A DNA stretch of 64,000 nt from Afipia massiliensis (GTDB taxonomy: Bacteria > Pseudomonadota > Alphaproteobacteria > Rhizobiales > Xanthobacteraceae). The position numbers and the translations under genes are program-made. Positions 36,651 to 44,448 of this stretch are shown in pieces. The notes below the pieces were generated by a model. The model searched no databases and had not been told where the DNA came from. It was given only the letters and a program-made list of their open reading frames with translations. The DNA lies in NCBI RefSeq assembly GCF_014203115.1, contig NZ_JACHIJ010000006.1, forward strand, positions 124,001 to 188,000. Reading direction: 5' to 3'. The number at the start of each line of letters is the position of its first letter. Position 1 is the stretch's first letter.

Positions 36651-36661
36651 AAATATAGTTG

Positions 36662-36738
36662 CTAGTGGGCCTTTGATTCTAACATTCGCAAGGGAAGTCC
36701 GCCGCAATATGATGCGAATGTTAGAATCGGCCCACTAG
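36662..36738 (-). repeat. CTAG-bounded hairpin A2 (mirror copy at locus A)
   Basis: 77 nt in mirror orientation to A1. Lower stem CTAGTGGGCC, unpaired TTT now on the 5' arm, upper stem GATTCTAACATTCGCA, perfect 3' complement. Read on the minus strand the loop shows TATTGCGGCG, matching the A1 loop. Its last two bases are shared with the terminator that follows. Confidence 0.85.
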
Positions 36739-36764
36739 CCCCGTCAGTAATGATGGGGCTTTTT
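36737..36764 (+). terminator. Rho-independent terminator downstream of cspA twin hairpin
   Basis: AGCCCC pairs with GGGGCT around GTCAGTAATGAT, followed by TTTTTG. It directly abuts hairpin A2, about 300 nt after cspA, so the cspA transcript may carry both hairpins in its 3' region. Confidence 0.82.
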
Positions 36765-36914
36765 GCTGTCTGGCATGATCCCGAACAGCATGCCCTCGGG
36801 CGCGATCCGAGGGTGGGCACCAGTTTTAAACAAGGTGTTGCGCGCACCGATGCCGCAAAATCGGGTTGGCATTTTGCCCTGCTTGCCGGTTAAATCCGGG
36901 GCAGGGAGACTGAA

Positions 36915-38384
36915 ATGCTCGACAAGACCAAAGCAGAAAGCGACCACTTCGATGTGCTGATCGTCGGCGCGGGCCTGTCGGGCATCGGCGCCGGTTATCA
37001 CCTGCAGAAGAATTGCCCCGGCAAAAGCTACGCGATCCTCGAGGGGCGCGAGAGCATCGGCGGCACCTGGGATCTGTTCCGCTATCCCGGCATCCGCTCC
37101 GACAGCGATATGTACACGCTCGGCTATTCGTTCAAGCCGTGGACCGAAGCCAAGGCGATCGCCGATGGGCCGCGCATTCTCAACTACGTGAACGAGACCG
37201 CGCGCGACAACGGCATCGAGCAGAAAATCCGGTTCAGCCATCGCGTCAAAAGCGCGTCGTGGTCGTCGAAGGATGCACGCTGGACCGTGGAGGTGGAGCG
37301 GGGGCCTGCAAAGGAGATCGCACATCTCACCTGCAATTTCCTGTTCATGTGCAGCGGCTACTACTCCTATGAAGGCGGCTATTCGCCGGAGTTTCCCGGC
37401 GCGGATCAGTTCGCCGGCCGCATCGTCCATCCGCAGAAGTGGACCAGCGACATCGATTACGCCGGCAAGCGCGTGGTGGTGATCGGCTCGGGTGCGACCG
37501 CGGTGACGCTGGTGCCAGAAATGGCCAAGACGGCGGCGCATGTCACCATGCTGCAGCGCTCGCCGACCTATGTGGTCGCGCGGCCCGCCGAGGACGCGCT
37601 CGCCAACAAGCTGCGCGAAAAACTTCCGGCGAAGCTCGCCTATCACATGATCCGCTGGCGCAATGTGCTTTGGGGCATGTATTTCTTCCAGCTCTGCCGC
37701 CGCAAGCCGGAGCGGGCCAAGCAGTTGATCCTCGGCGGTGTGCGCCATGCGCTCGGGCGGGATTACGACATCGCCACGCATTTCACGCCGCGCTACAATC
37801 CGTGGCAGCAGCGGTTGTGCCTGGTGCCGGACGGCGATCTGTTCAAGTCGATCAAGGACGGCCGCGCCTCGGTGGTCACCAACACCATCGACACGTTCAC
37901 GCCGAAGGGCATCCGTCTTTCGGACGGCAGCGAACTGGATGCCGACCTGATCGTCACCGCCACCGGCCTCAATCTGCAGGTGCTCGGCGGTATGCAGGTC
38001 AGCGTCGACGGCCGCTCGGTCGATTTCTCCAACACGCTGAACTACAAGGGCATGATGTATTCCGACGTGCCGAACATGGCCTCATCCTTCGGCTACACCA
38101 ACGCCTCGTGGACGCTGAAATGCGATCTCACCTGCGAATATGTCTGCCGCCTGATCAATTACATGGACAAGCGCGGCTACAAGCAGTGCACGCCGCGTAA
38201 TACCGATCCCGAAGTGAAACAGGAGAACTGGCTCGATTTCACCTCGGGTTATGTGCAGCGCTCGGTGGCGAAGATGCCGAAGCAGGGTTCGAAGCGGCCG
38301 TGGAAGCTCTATCAGAACTACGCGCTCGATATCGTCTCGCTGCGCCTCGGCAAGGTTGACGACGGCGTCATGGTGTATGAGTAA
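36915..38384 (+). CDS. Flavin-containing monooxygenase, Baeyer-Villiger type
   Basis: 489-residue enzyme with an FAD-binding GAGLSG (18-23), the Baeyer-Villiger fingerprint FxGxxxHxxxW as FAGRIVHPQKW (166-176), and an NADPH-binding GSGATA (191-196). Overall it resembles the EthA-like class. Expected to insert oxygen into ketones or oxidise sulfur or nitrogen compounds with NADPH. The ribosome site GGGAG precedes the ATG. The downstream exported cupin gene is 31 nt away and may be co-transcribed. Substrate unknown. Confidence 0.9.
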   Translation: MLDKTKAESDHFDVLIVGAGLSGIGAGYHLQKNCPGKSYAILEGRESIGGTWDLFRYPGIRSDSDMYTLGYSFKPWTEAKAIADGPRILNYVNETARDNGIEQKIRFSHRVKSASWSSKDARWTVEVERGPAKEIAHLTCNFLFMCSGYYSYEGGYSPEFPGADQFAGRIVHPQKWTSDIDYAGKRVVVIGSGATAVTLVPEMAKTAAHVTMLQRSPTYVVARPAEDALANKLREKLPAKLAYHMIRWRNVLWGMYFFQLCRRKPERAKQLILGGVRHALGRDYDIATHFTPRYNPWQQRLCLVPDGDLFKSIKDGRASVVTNTIDTFTPKGIRLSDGSELDADLIVTATGLNLQVLGGMQVSVDGRSVDFSNTLNYKGMMYSDVPNMASSFGYTNASWTLKCDLTCEYVCRLINYMDKRGYKQCTPRNTDPEVKQENWLDFTSGYVQRSVAKMPKQGSKRPWKLYQNYALDIVSLRLGKVDDGVMVYE

Positions 38385-38415
38385 GATTGCGCGCTGCAAT
38401 TTTAAGGAATCCCCA

Positions 38416-38841
38416 ATGAAGTCTCTTCCGTTCGCGCTCGGCCTGTTGCTGGTCGCGTCGCCGCTCTATGCGGACAATCACGCAACGACCAGCAAGGTCG
38501 TCGTCAAGCCGGTACTCTCCTCGACGGTGACGTCGAGCGGCCAGCCCATCGTGCTGCCGCAAAAGGACGCGCAGGTCATCGTCTCGACCTACGAGATTCC
38601 GGCGGGCGCGGTGCTGCCGAAGCACAAGCACCCGTTCCCGCGTTATGGCTACGTGCAGGCGGGGACCATTGAAGTCACCAACGTCGATACCGGCAAGACC
38701 GAGACCTTCAAGACCGGCGATTTCATTCTCGAAGCGGTCGATCAGTGGCACTTCGGCACGAACAAAGGTCCCGACCCGGTGAAGCTGCTGGTCATCGACA
38801 TGGTCGAGAAGGGCCAGAGCAACACGGTCCTGCACAAGTAG
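38416..38841 (+). CDS. Exported cupin-domain protein
   Basis: 141 residues. A signal peptide (MKSLPFALGLLLVASPLYA) precedes a small cupin barrel with PAGAVLPKHKHPFPRYGYV (two His of cupin motif 1) and a motif 2 region with VDQWHFGTN. Periplasmic metal-binding cupin of unknown activity. ATG at 38416 has AAGGAA upstream. It follows the monooxygenase closely. Confidence 0.85.
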   Translation: MKSLPFALGLLLVASPLYADNHATTSKVVVKPVLSSTVTSSGQPIVLPQKDAQVIVSTYEIPAGAVLPKHKHPFPRYGYVQAGTIEVTNVDTGKTETFKTGDFILEAVDQWHFGTNKGPDPVKLLVIDMVEKGQSNTVLHK

Positions 38842-38880
38842 ACATTTGACTGAAATTTGACAGACAGGCCGGCGAGCTGG

Positions 38881-38906
38881 TTGCGCCCGGTTCGACTTGG
38901 GCGCAA
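38881..38906 (+). terminator. Probable terminator hairpin after the cupin gene
   Basis: TTGCGCCC (38881-38888) pairs perfectly with GGGCGCAA (38899-38906) around a 10-nt loop, then TTTGCTTG. It lies 39 nt after the cupin stop. The T-tract is short, so termination may be partial. Confidence 0.55.
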
Positions 38907-38999
38907 TTTGCTTGCGGCGGTGGCGCGTCTGTGATGATCCGGAGCAGGCGCCGCCTGGAGGCGCGTATTGCAACACATTCATTTCAAGCGAGGCAGACC

Positions 39000-39218
39000 A
39001 TGCGCTGGTTAAACACGGCTGTGATTGTCGTTCTTGTCGCCGGGATTTTGATCTTCGCGTTTCAGAATCTTCAGAGCGTGACGGTGTCCTTCCTCGGCCT
39101 GCGGATCACCGCGCCGTTGGCAGTGCATATCTTGATTGTTTACGTCGTCGGCATGGCGACGGGCGGCAGCGCGTGGGGGCTAGTGCGCTGGGCCCTGCGG
39201 AAGTCCAAAAGGACGTAG
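39000..39218 (+). CDS. LapA-domain (DUF1049) small membrane protein
   Basis: 72 residues with two transmembrane helices. WLNTAVIVVLVAGILIFAFQ NLQ and the FxG-type turn SFLGLRITAPLAV are the LapA/DUF1049 pattern. In E. coli the relative LapA works with LapB in LPS assembly, but short single-gene members like this one are mostly uncharacterised. ATG at 39000 chosen by the family N-terminus. Confidence 0.8.
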   Translation: MRWLNTAVIVVLVAGILIFAFQNLQSVTVSFLGLRITAPLAVHILIVYVVGMATGGSAWGLVRWALRKSKRT

Positions 39219-39233
39219 CCTTCGTTCCGGCAG

Positions 39234-40115
39234 CTACATGTGGCGGCGAATGAACGCGCCGACGCTCGCGAGCGCGCGGCGGCCGGGTTCGAGATGCGCG
39301 TTCCACAGCGGCCAGGCGTGGATCATCTCCGGCCACACCTCCAGCGTGACATCGACATCCGCCGCGCCCGCCGCCGCCGCAAAGCGCGTCGCGTCATCCA
39401 ATAGCGTTTCGTGCGAGCCGACCTGAACCAGTGTCGGCGGGAATCCGTGCAGATCTGAAAACAGCGGCGAAATGCGCGGGTCGTTGCGCGCGAAGCCCGC
39501 GGGCACGAAGGCGTCGGCGAGTTCGCCGAGATAGCCCTTGTGGATGATCGGATCGACCGCGTCCTTGGTCGCGAGCGAACTGCCTGACATGGTGAGGTCG
39601 GTCCAGGGCGAGGCCAGCCACGCGCAGGATGGATGTTCGCCCTGTTCGCGCAGCGTGTTGATCAGCACGGCGGTGAGGTTGCCGCCCGCGCTGTCGCCGC
39701 CGATGGCGATCTGCGACGGCAGATAGGCCTGCTTGCGCAAGTATCGCCATGCGGTCATGGCGTCGTCCAGCGCCGCAGGAAACGGATGCTCCGGCGCCAG
39801 GCGATAGCCGACCGCGAGCGTCCGGAGTCCCGCCGCGCGTCCAGCCTCGGTCACCATGCGGCGATGGCTTGTGATCGAGCCCGAGCAATAACCGCCGCCG
39901 TGGAAGAACATCAGCACGCGCGAGGCATCGCTGCCGGGCGCAAGCGACCATTCACCGGGCACGCCGTTTACATCGACGCTGGTGAGCGTGATGTCATCGG
40001 CCACCGGCCAGACCGAGCCGATTTCGTCCAGCCGCTCGCGGCGCTGCGCCCAGCCCACCGGCCGGGCCTTCGCCGTCAGCAGCGCACGGATGGCGTCGAT
40101 TTCGGAGGAGGGCAT
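39234..40115 (-). CDS. Alpha/beta hydrolase, hormone-sensitive lipase (HSL) family
   Basis: 293 residues with the HSL oxyanion motif HGGGY, the nucleophile elbow GDSAGG, and the late triad residues in the VQVGSHETLLDD (Asp) and PEMIHAWPL (His) segments. Probably a carboxylesterase for short-chain esters. ATG at 40115 is preferred over frames running to 40178. Downstream of and on the same strand as the cyclase gene, 25 nt from it. Confidence 0.88.
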   Translation of the reverse strand: MPSSEIDAIRALLTAKARPVGWAQRRERLDEIGSVWPVADDITLTSVDVNGVPGEWSLAPGSDASRVLMFFHGGGYCSGSITSHRRMVTEAGRAAGLRTLAVGYRLAPEHPFPAALDDAMTAWRYLRKQAYLPSQIAIGGDSAGGNLTAVLINTLREQGEHPSCAWLASPWTDLTMSGSSLATKDAVDPIIHKGYLGELADAFVPAGFARNDPRISPLFSDLHGFPPTLVQVGSHETLLDDATRFAAAAGAADVDVTLEVWPEMIHAWPLWNAHLEPGRRALASVGAFIRRHM

Positions 40116-40140
40116 GGTGCTGACTCCTGTTGCGTAGACC

Positions 40141-41871
40141 TTACTTCTGTTCAAGCCGCCATACACCGTCCCAGTCATCGCCGGGCGGGGTAGACGTAAA
40201 GCCGTCGAGCCGCTTGATGAATGTCAGCGACGGGCCGTCATCAGGAACGGAATCGAGCGCTGCGGCGAAGGCGCGGCGTGCGTCGTCCCAGCGCCTAGCG
40301 CGATAGGCGGCAAGTCCATCCGAGTAATGATCCCGAAGCGCGATCTGGGATGCCGCCAACGTGCTCTTACGGCCCATGATCTCGAACACCGCCTGCGGTT
40401 CGGTTTGACCCACCATCACGATCCGGTCGATCTCGCGGACCTCGATGTCGGCGGCGGCGCTTGCAACAGTCGCCTCGGACACCAGAATGCGGCTGCCATA
40501 CGCCTTGTTCGCGCCTTCCAGCCGCGATGCGAGGTTCACGGTGTCGCCCATCACGGTGTAGCTCATCATCAGTTCAGAGCCGATGCTGCCGACCAGCACC
40601 TCGCCGGTAGCGATGCCGATGCGAATGTCGAACGGCGCCGGGAGATTGCGGACACCGAGCAGTTCCGGAAGCTCTGCCCGCAATTGCGGGATCAGCTCCA
40701 GCATATCGAGCGCTGCGATACTGGCGAGCCGCGCCTGATCCGCGTCGGCGGTGAAGGGAGGGCCCCAATAGGCCATGATGGCGTCGCCGATATATTTGTC
40801 GATGATGCCTTCATGCTGGCGTATCGGGCCGGACATCGCCGAGAGATAGCGGTTCATCACCTTGACCAGCCCCTGCGGCGTTGTCCCCCGGCTGGTGCTG
40901 CTGAATCCTTTCACGTCGCAGAACAGCACGGTCATGACGCGGCGCTGACCTTCGGAGGCCAGCGCAGGGCGGTCGATCAATCCCTCGACCACGCGCGGGT
41001 CGATATATTTGCCGAAGGTTTCGCGGATGCGCTCCTTGAGGCGCAACTGCTCGACCATGCTGTTGAACGCGGTGGTCAGCTGGCCGATTTCGTCCTGGGT
41101 GGTCACGACCAGCTTGTCCCCGAGATGCCCCGCTTCGACGGCGCGGGCGCCCTCCAGCAGTTTGCGAACAGGCCGCGTTACACCGGCGCTGACCAGCATG
41201 GAGAACACGAGACCCATGATGGCGGCGAGCACCGTCAGCACGGCGGCAATGATCGTGACTTGGGCCTGCTTCTGTCTGGTGCGGTCGGCTTCTGTCCGCA
41301 GCAGCGCAAACATGTCCGCCCGGATGGAGTCGAGGCTCTGATTGAGTTCGTTGCGCAGGACATCGACTCGCGCAAGGCCTTCGTCGATCGCCTTGGTGTC
41401 GCCGGTTTCAAGCAGCGGCAGCATGCGCTCGATCTCGCTGTTGAGATGGCGGCGCGAGACATTGAGCGCTGCCTCCAGACGTGTATCGAGCCGGGCGAGC
41501 GCCGTCGGATCGCTGAAAGCGGCTCCCTTTTCGATCAGCCCATTGATCAGTTCGTGCGCGGCCTGCGCTTCCCGCTCGACCTCGACCCCCTTGGCTTCGA
41601 AAGCACTGCGGATCGCCGTCAGGCGGTCGCTGCCGAACGGTGAGCGAATCCGCTCGATTACCATGCGCCGCAATTCCAGCGATCGCTCGACGGACCGGAT
41701 GTTCGCGCGTGCCAGGTCGCCATAGGCGGGGATATAGCTTTTCGTCAGCTCTTCGAGGCGTGCGCTGACCTGCATGACCGACACCATCGACAGGACGGCC
41801 GTGACCGCCATCAGGACGATGAGCGCCACGGCAATGCCCATGATTTTTCGTCGGATCGACAGTCGTATCAT
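40141..41871 (-). CDS. Membrane-bound class III adenylate cyclase with HAMP domain
   Basis: 576 residues. TM1 (about 11-33), a periplasmic helical sensor (about 34-203) and TM2 (about 205-228) lead to a HAMP domain (about 229-283) and a class III cyclase domain (about 308-490). Metal-binding Asp319 (LFCDVKGF) and Asp363 (IGDAIMAYWG) are present. The adenine-selecting Lys359 and Asp443, and Asn446/Arg450, point to cAMP rather than cGMP. A C-terminal TPR-like tail follows (AYRARRWDDARRAFAAAL). It would turn an envelope signal into cAMP; the signal is unknown. Confidence 0.92.
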   Translation of the reverse strand: MIRLSIRRKIMGIAVALIVLMAVTAVLSMVSVMQVSARLEELTKSYIPAYGDLARANIRSVERSLELRRMVIERIRSPFGSDRLTAIRSAFEAKGVEVEREAQAAHELINGLIEKGAAFSDPTALARLDTRLEAALNVSRRHLNSEIERMLPLLETGDTKAIDEGLARVDVLRNELNQSLDSIRADMFALLRTEADRTRQKQAQVTIIAAVLTVLAAIMGLVFSMLVSAGVTRPVRKLLEGARAVEAGHLGDKLVVTTQDEIGQLTTAFNSMVEQLRLKERIRETFGKYIDPRVVEGLIDRPALASEGQRRVMTVLFCDVKGFSSTSRGTTPQGLVKVMNRYLSAMSGPIRQHEGIIDKYIGDAIMAYWGPPFTADADQARLASIAALDMLELIPQLRAELPELLGVRNLPAPFDIRIGIATGEVLVGSIGSELMMSYTVMGDTVNLASRLEGANKAYGSRILVSEATVASAAADIEVREIDRIVMVGQTEPQAVFEIMGRKSTLAASQIALRDHYSDGLAAYRARRWDDARRAFAAALDSVPDDGPSLTFIKRLDGFTSTPPGDDWDGVWRLEQK

Positions 41872-41978
41872 TGCGATTCCCCCAATTCAGGAACTTTATC
41901 GCGGATAGGGTTGTGGGGATATGCGGCTGGGCTTTTAGCCGCGCGCTCGCGGCTCCGCCGGTATTTGGGCAAGTCGAA

Positions 41979-42002
41979 ATATTTCAATAATCATTGAAAT
42001 AT
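41979..42002. promoter_or_regulatory. ArsR operator 1
   Basis: Imperfect palindrome ATTTCAATAATCATTGAAAT with flanking AT. Identical core to operator 2, 41 bp apart centre to centre, i.e. about four helical turns. The sequence matches the typical ArsR half-sites TTCAA-n-TTGAA. Confidence 0.85.
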
Positions 42003-42021
42003 CTCTTGTGTCGGGAATGAC

Positions 42022-42041
42022 ATTTCAATAATCATTGAAAT
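42022..42041. promoter_or_regulatory. ArsR operator 2, abutting the arsR start codon
   Basis: Second identical copy of ATTTCAATAATCATTGAAAT. It ends at the base before the arsR ATG, leaving no room for a ribosome site. Either arsR is leaderless or a later start is used; binding here would block transcription directly. Confidence 0.85.
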
Positions 42042-42389
42042 ATGGACAAGCCGGACATTCTGGCGGCGCTGGCTGCCCTTTCGCAGGAAAACAGGCTGGA
42101 TGCCTATCGCCTGCTGGTGCAGGCGGGGGCTGACGGGATGCCCGCGGGCGAGATTGCCGCGGAGCTCGGCCTGTCTCCCAATGCTCTCACGTTTCATCTG
42201 GATCGGTTGCGCGAAGCGGGTCTGGTCACGGTTCGCCGCGATGGCCGCTCGATGATCTACGCGGCGCAGTTCGACACCATGAACGGCCTGATCGGATACC
42301 TCACCGACAACTGCTGCGGTGGCGCCGTCGCGTGCGCGCCGGTTGTCGTCTGCAAACCCGCGCGCAAGCGCACCAAGGTTTCTGCCTAG
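42042..42389 (+). CDS. arsR: ArsR/SmtB family arsenite-responsive repressor
   Basis: 115-residue winged-helix repressor (AGEIAAELGLSPNALTFHLD recognition region). The classical ELCVCDL metal site of alpha-3 is absent (ENRLDAY). The C-terminus has Cys91, Cys92 and Cys98 (CC-x5-C), the arrangement of the As(III) site in Acidithiobacillus ferrooxidans ArsR, plus Cys104. Two identical operators lie just upstream. First gene of arsR-arsC-aquaporin. Confidence 0.92.
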   Translation: MDKPDILAALAALSQENRLDAYRLLVQAGADGMPAGEIAAELGLSPNALTFHLDRLREAGLVTVRRDGRSMIYAAQFDTMNGLIGYLTDNCCGGAVACAPVVVCKPARKRTKVSA

Positions 42390-42398
42390 GAGTCATTC

Positions 42399-42923
42399 GT
42401 GTCTGATCACGTTTACAACGTCCTCTTCCTGTGTACCGGCAACTCCGCCCGTTCGGTGATCGGCGAGGCAATCCTCAACAAGATCGGTGCAGGTAAATTC
42501 CGCGCCTACAGCGCGGGAAGCCAGCCCAAGGGGAACGTTCATCCGGAAACGATCCGGTTGCTGAACGAACTCGGCTACGACACGTCGGGCTTCCGGTCGA
42601 AGTCGTGGGCCGAGTTTGCGGAGCCCGGCGCGCCGAAGTTCGATTTCGTGTTCACCGTCTGCGACAGCGCGGCGGCGGAGTCATGCCCGATCTGGCCGGG
42701 TCAACCGATGACGGCGCATTGGGGCGTTCCCGATCCGGCGGAAGCGACGGGCACGCCCGCCGAGATCGCGGTTGCCTTCAAGGAAGCCTACCGGCTGCTC
42801 AACCAGCGCATCAGCGTGTTCAGCGCACTTCCGATCGGCTCGCTCGATAGTCTCACGCTCAAAAGCAGGATTAAGGACATCGGCCAAATGGAAGGTGCAA
42901 CGAAAGCGCCTGAGCCGACCTGA
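42399..42923 (+). CDS. arsC: Arsenate reductase, low-molecular-weight phosphatase type
   Basis: 174-residue ArsC with the P-loop CTGNSARS (residues 12-19) that reduces arsenate to arsenite. FVFTVCDSAAAESCP and HWGVPDPA are typical of the LMW-PTPase-like ArsC group. GTG at 42399 with AGGAG about 8 nt upstream. Its stop overlaps the start of the aquaporin gene by 1 bp. Confidence 0.93.
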   Translation: MSDHVYNVLFLCTGNSARSVIGEAILNKIGAGKFRAYSAGSQPKGNVHPETIRLLNELGYDTSGFRSKSWAEFAEPGAPKFDFVFTVCDSAAAESCPIWPGQPMTAHWGVPDPAEATGTPAEIAVAFKEAYRLLNQRISVFSALPIGSLDSLTLKSRIKDIGQMEGATKAPEPT

Positions 42924-43597
42924 TGCCTTCGCTCGCGCAACGCGCCTTCGTCGAATGGCTCGGTACGGCGTTTCTGCTCGCGGCCGTCGTCGGCTCGGGG
43001 ATCATGGCGCAGAGGCTCGCAGGCGGGAACGGCGCCATCGCGCTCCTGTGCAACACCTTGCCCACCGGCGCGATCCTTGTCGTTCTCATCCTGATCTTCG
43101 GCCCGATCTCGGGCGCGCATTTCAATCCCGCCGTCTCGGTTGCCTTTGCAATGCGTGGCGAACTGCCGTGGTCCAGCGCCGCGCTTTACATCGCGATGCA
43201 GGTGATGGGCGGCCTCGCGGGAGTTTGGGCCGCGCACCTGATGTTTGAACTGCCGCTCTGGCAATTCTCGGCCACGGTGCGCTCGGGAGGCGGGCAATTG
43301 TTCGCCGAGGCCATAGCCACGTTCGGACTGTTGCTGACTATTCTGGGATGCGTGGCGCGCGCGCCATCGGCGGTGCCTTACGCTGTGGGGCTCTACATCA
43401 CCTCGGCATACTGGTTCACGGCTTCGACATCGTTTGCCAATCCGGCCGTGACTGTTGCGCGTTCGCTGTCGGATACATTCGCCGGAATTGCGCCGGCTGG
43501 CGCGCTGGCGTTCGTCGTCGCGCAAATGATCGGCATGCTGGCCGCCATTCTGGTAGGCGGCTGGCTATGGCAACGATCGGCTGCGAAGCCAACGTAG
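42923..43597 (+). CDS. aqpS: MIP family channel, AqpS-like aquaglyceroporin
   Basis: 224-residue channel protein with six hydrophobic segments and two NPA boxes (HFNPAVS in the first half, FANPAVT in the second). In Sinorhizobium meliloti an aquaglyceroporin in the ars operon lets arsenite made by ArsC leave down its gradient; the same role is expected here because no ArsB or Acr3 pump gene is present. Translationally coupled to arsC. Confidence 0.92.
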   Translation: MPSLAQRAFVEWLGTAFLLAAVVGSGIMAQRLAGGNGAIALLCNTLPTGAILVVLILIFGPISGAHFNPAVSVAFAMRGELPWSSAALYIAMQVMGGLAGVWAAHLMFELPLWQFSATVRSGGGQLFAEAIATFGLLLTILGCVARAPSAVPYAVGLYITSAYWFTASTSFANPAVTVARSLSDTFAGIAPAGALAFVVAQMIGMLAAILVGGWLWQRSAAKPT

Positions 43598-43626
43598 CCC
43601 GGATGGAGCGATCTGATTTCTCCACC

Positions 43627-43736
43627 CGTCATTCCGGGATGCGCCTCCTGGCGCAGGCCCGGAATCCATACTGTGAGAATATCATTAGTGGCGGTGGATT
43701 CCGGGCTCGCGCGAAGGCGCGCGCACCGGAATGACG
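43627..43736. repeat. Palindromic intergenic repeat, CGTCATTCCGG type
   Basis: Outer arms CGTCATTCCGG and CCGGAATGACG are perfect. Inside, GCCCGGAATCCA pairs with TGGATTCCGGGC. Related to 13227-13403. It directly precedes the stem-loop-rich stretch and follows the aquaporin gene, where it could also end the ars transcript. Confidence 0.78.
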
Positions 43737-43788
43737 GCGGATAATGTCGAGCAGCATGTGGGCTACGACTCCTGCAACATTTCGTGAT

Positions 43789-44345
43789 GGGGATACAAAT
43801 CCCCGTGCTCTGAAGCTCTCTTATGTTCGGCGTGTCCCGCCTCACACGAGGGGCGTTCGCGATCGTCACAGACGCGAGGCGGGATGCGATGGCCGCTGAG
43901 GCGTTCGAGTCCGGAGTGTCGAAAAGCACACCGGGTGACGACCGCGCCGGAGGCGGACGGCGAGAGGCGTGTGTTGTCCCGGTTGGGTCGTCCCCCAACC
44001 AGATGGGAGCCTGGGCCGGCCCTCGCGATCGTTGTCCCCGCAAGGGGCAAAGGTCGTGTTGGCGGTAAGCGAGAGCCCGGCAAACGGCGGAAACCCGGAG
44101 CGTTCGCCGGGGGCGCCACGCACGACGCCGTTCCAACCATTGCGTGCGGAACGCCGGATGTGTCCGGCGCAACCGTGGTGACGACACTCGTGTGCTTTCT
44201 ACCTTTGCACACGGGGCTGCGGATGCGTCGAGCATCCGGCGTTCCGCGCGCCCTCAATTCGAGGGCGGAGCGATCGGAATTCGGGCGCCCCCGCGCCGTC
44301 ATAACAACAGGGGTAATCACGCGCGTCCGCGAGGGATCGCGTGAT
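43789..44345 (+). ncRNA. Candidate structured RNA or multicopy structured repeat
   Basis: Perfect stem-loops in series: GGGGAT/ATCCCC (43789-43804), CCCGCCTC/GAGGCGGG (43836-43883), GGTTGGG/CCCAACC (43981-44000), CCCC-GCAA-GGGG with a GNRA loop (44036-44047), CGCCGGA/TCCGGCG (44152-44169), GGATGC/GCATCC (44221-44237), GCCCTC/GAGGGC (44250-44266), ATCACGCG/CGCGTGAT (44316-44345). I recall similar sequence being read as spurious proteins in many Bradyrhizobium-like genomes, which suggests multicopy. Strand is unknown; plus is shown because of the GNRA loop. Not rnpB, tmRNA, 6S or a group II intron by their key motifs. Confidence 0.4.
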
Positions 44346-44448
44346 GCGCCCGGAGAATGCGAAATTTTAGAGGCATTGCCTTCTGCGTACGAAAAATCCA
44401 TTCTCCCGGCCCCGTTCTCGTAAATCAAAAAGAGCCAAGACAGCCTCC

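Larger units (their letters stand above)
36437..36914. other. Intergenic region between cspA and monooxygenase
   Basis: 478 nt with no gene. It contains a short hairpin CGTTTCA/TGAAACG at 36545-36567, the twin hairpins at 36575-36738, and a rho-independent terminator at 36737-36764. The last 150 nt lead to the monooxygenase gene. Confidence 0.6.
43598..44448. other. 851-nt region without genes, rich in stem-loops
   Basis: It contains the palindromic repeat at 43627-43736 and the stem-loop-rich stretch at 43789-44345. Long open frames occur on both strands (for example 232 codons at 43763-44461 minus, and 179 codons at 43884-44423 plus), but they are Arg/Pro/Gly-rich, lack ribosome sites and are read across perfect hairpins. 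I therefore call no gene. Confidence 0.7.

Noticed and set aside
39178-39190. CTAGTG inside the LapA-domain gene as a seventh twin-hairpin end
   Set aside because: No matching CACTAG arm or bulged stem nearby; it is part of the coding sequence.
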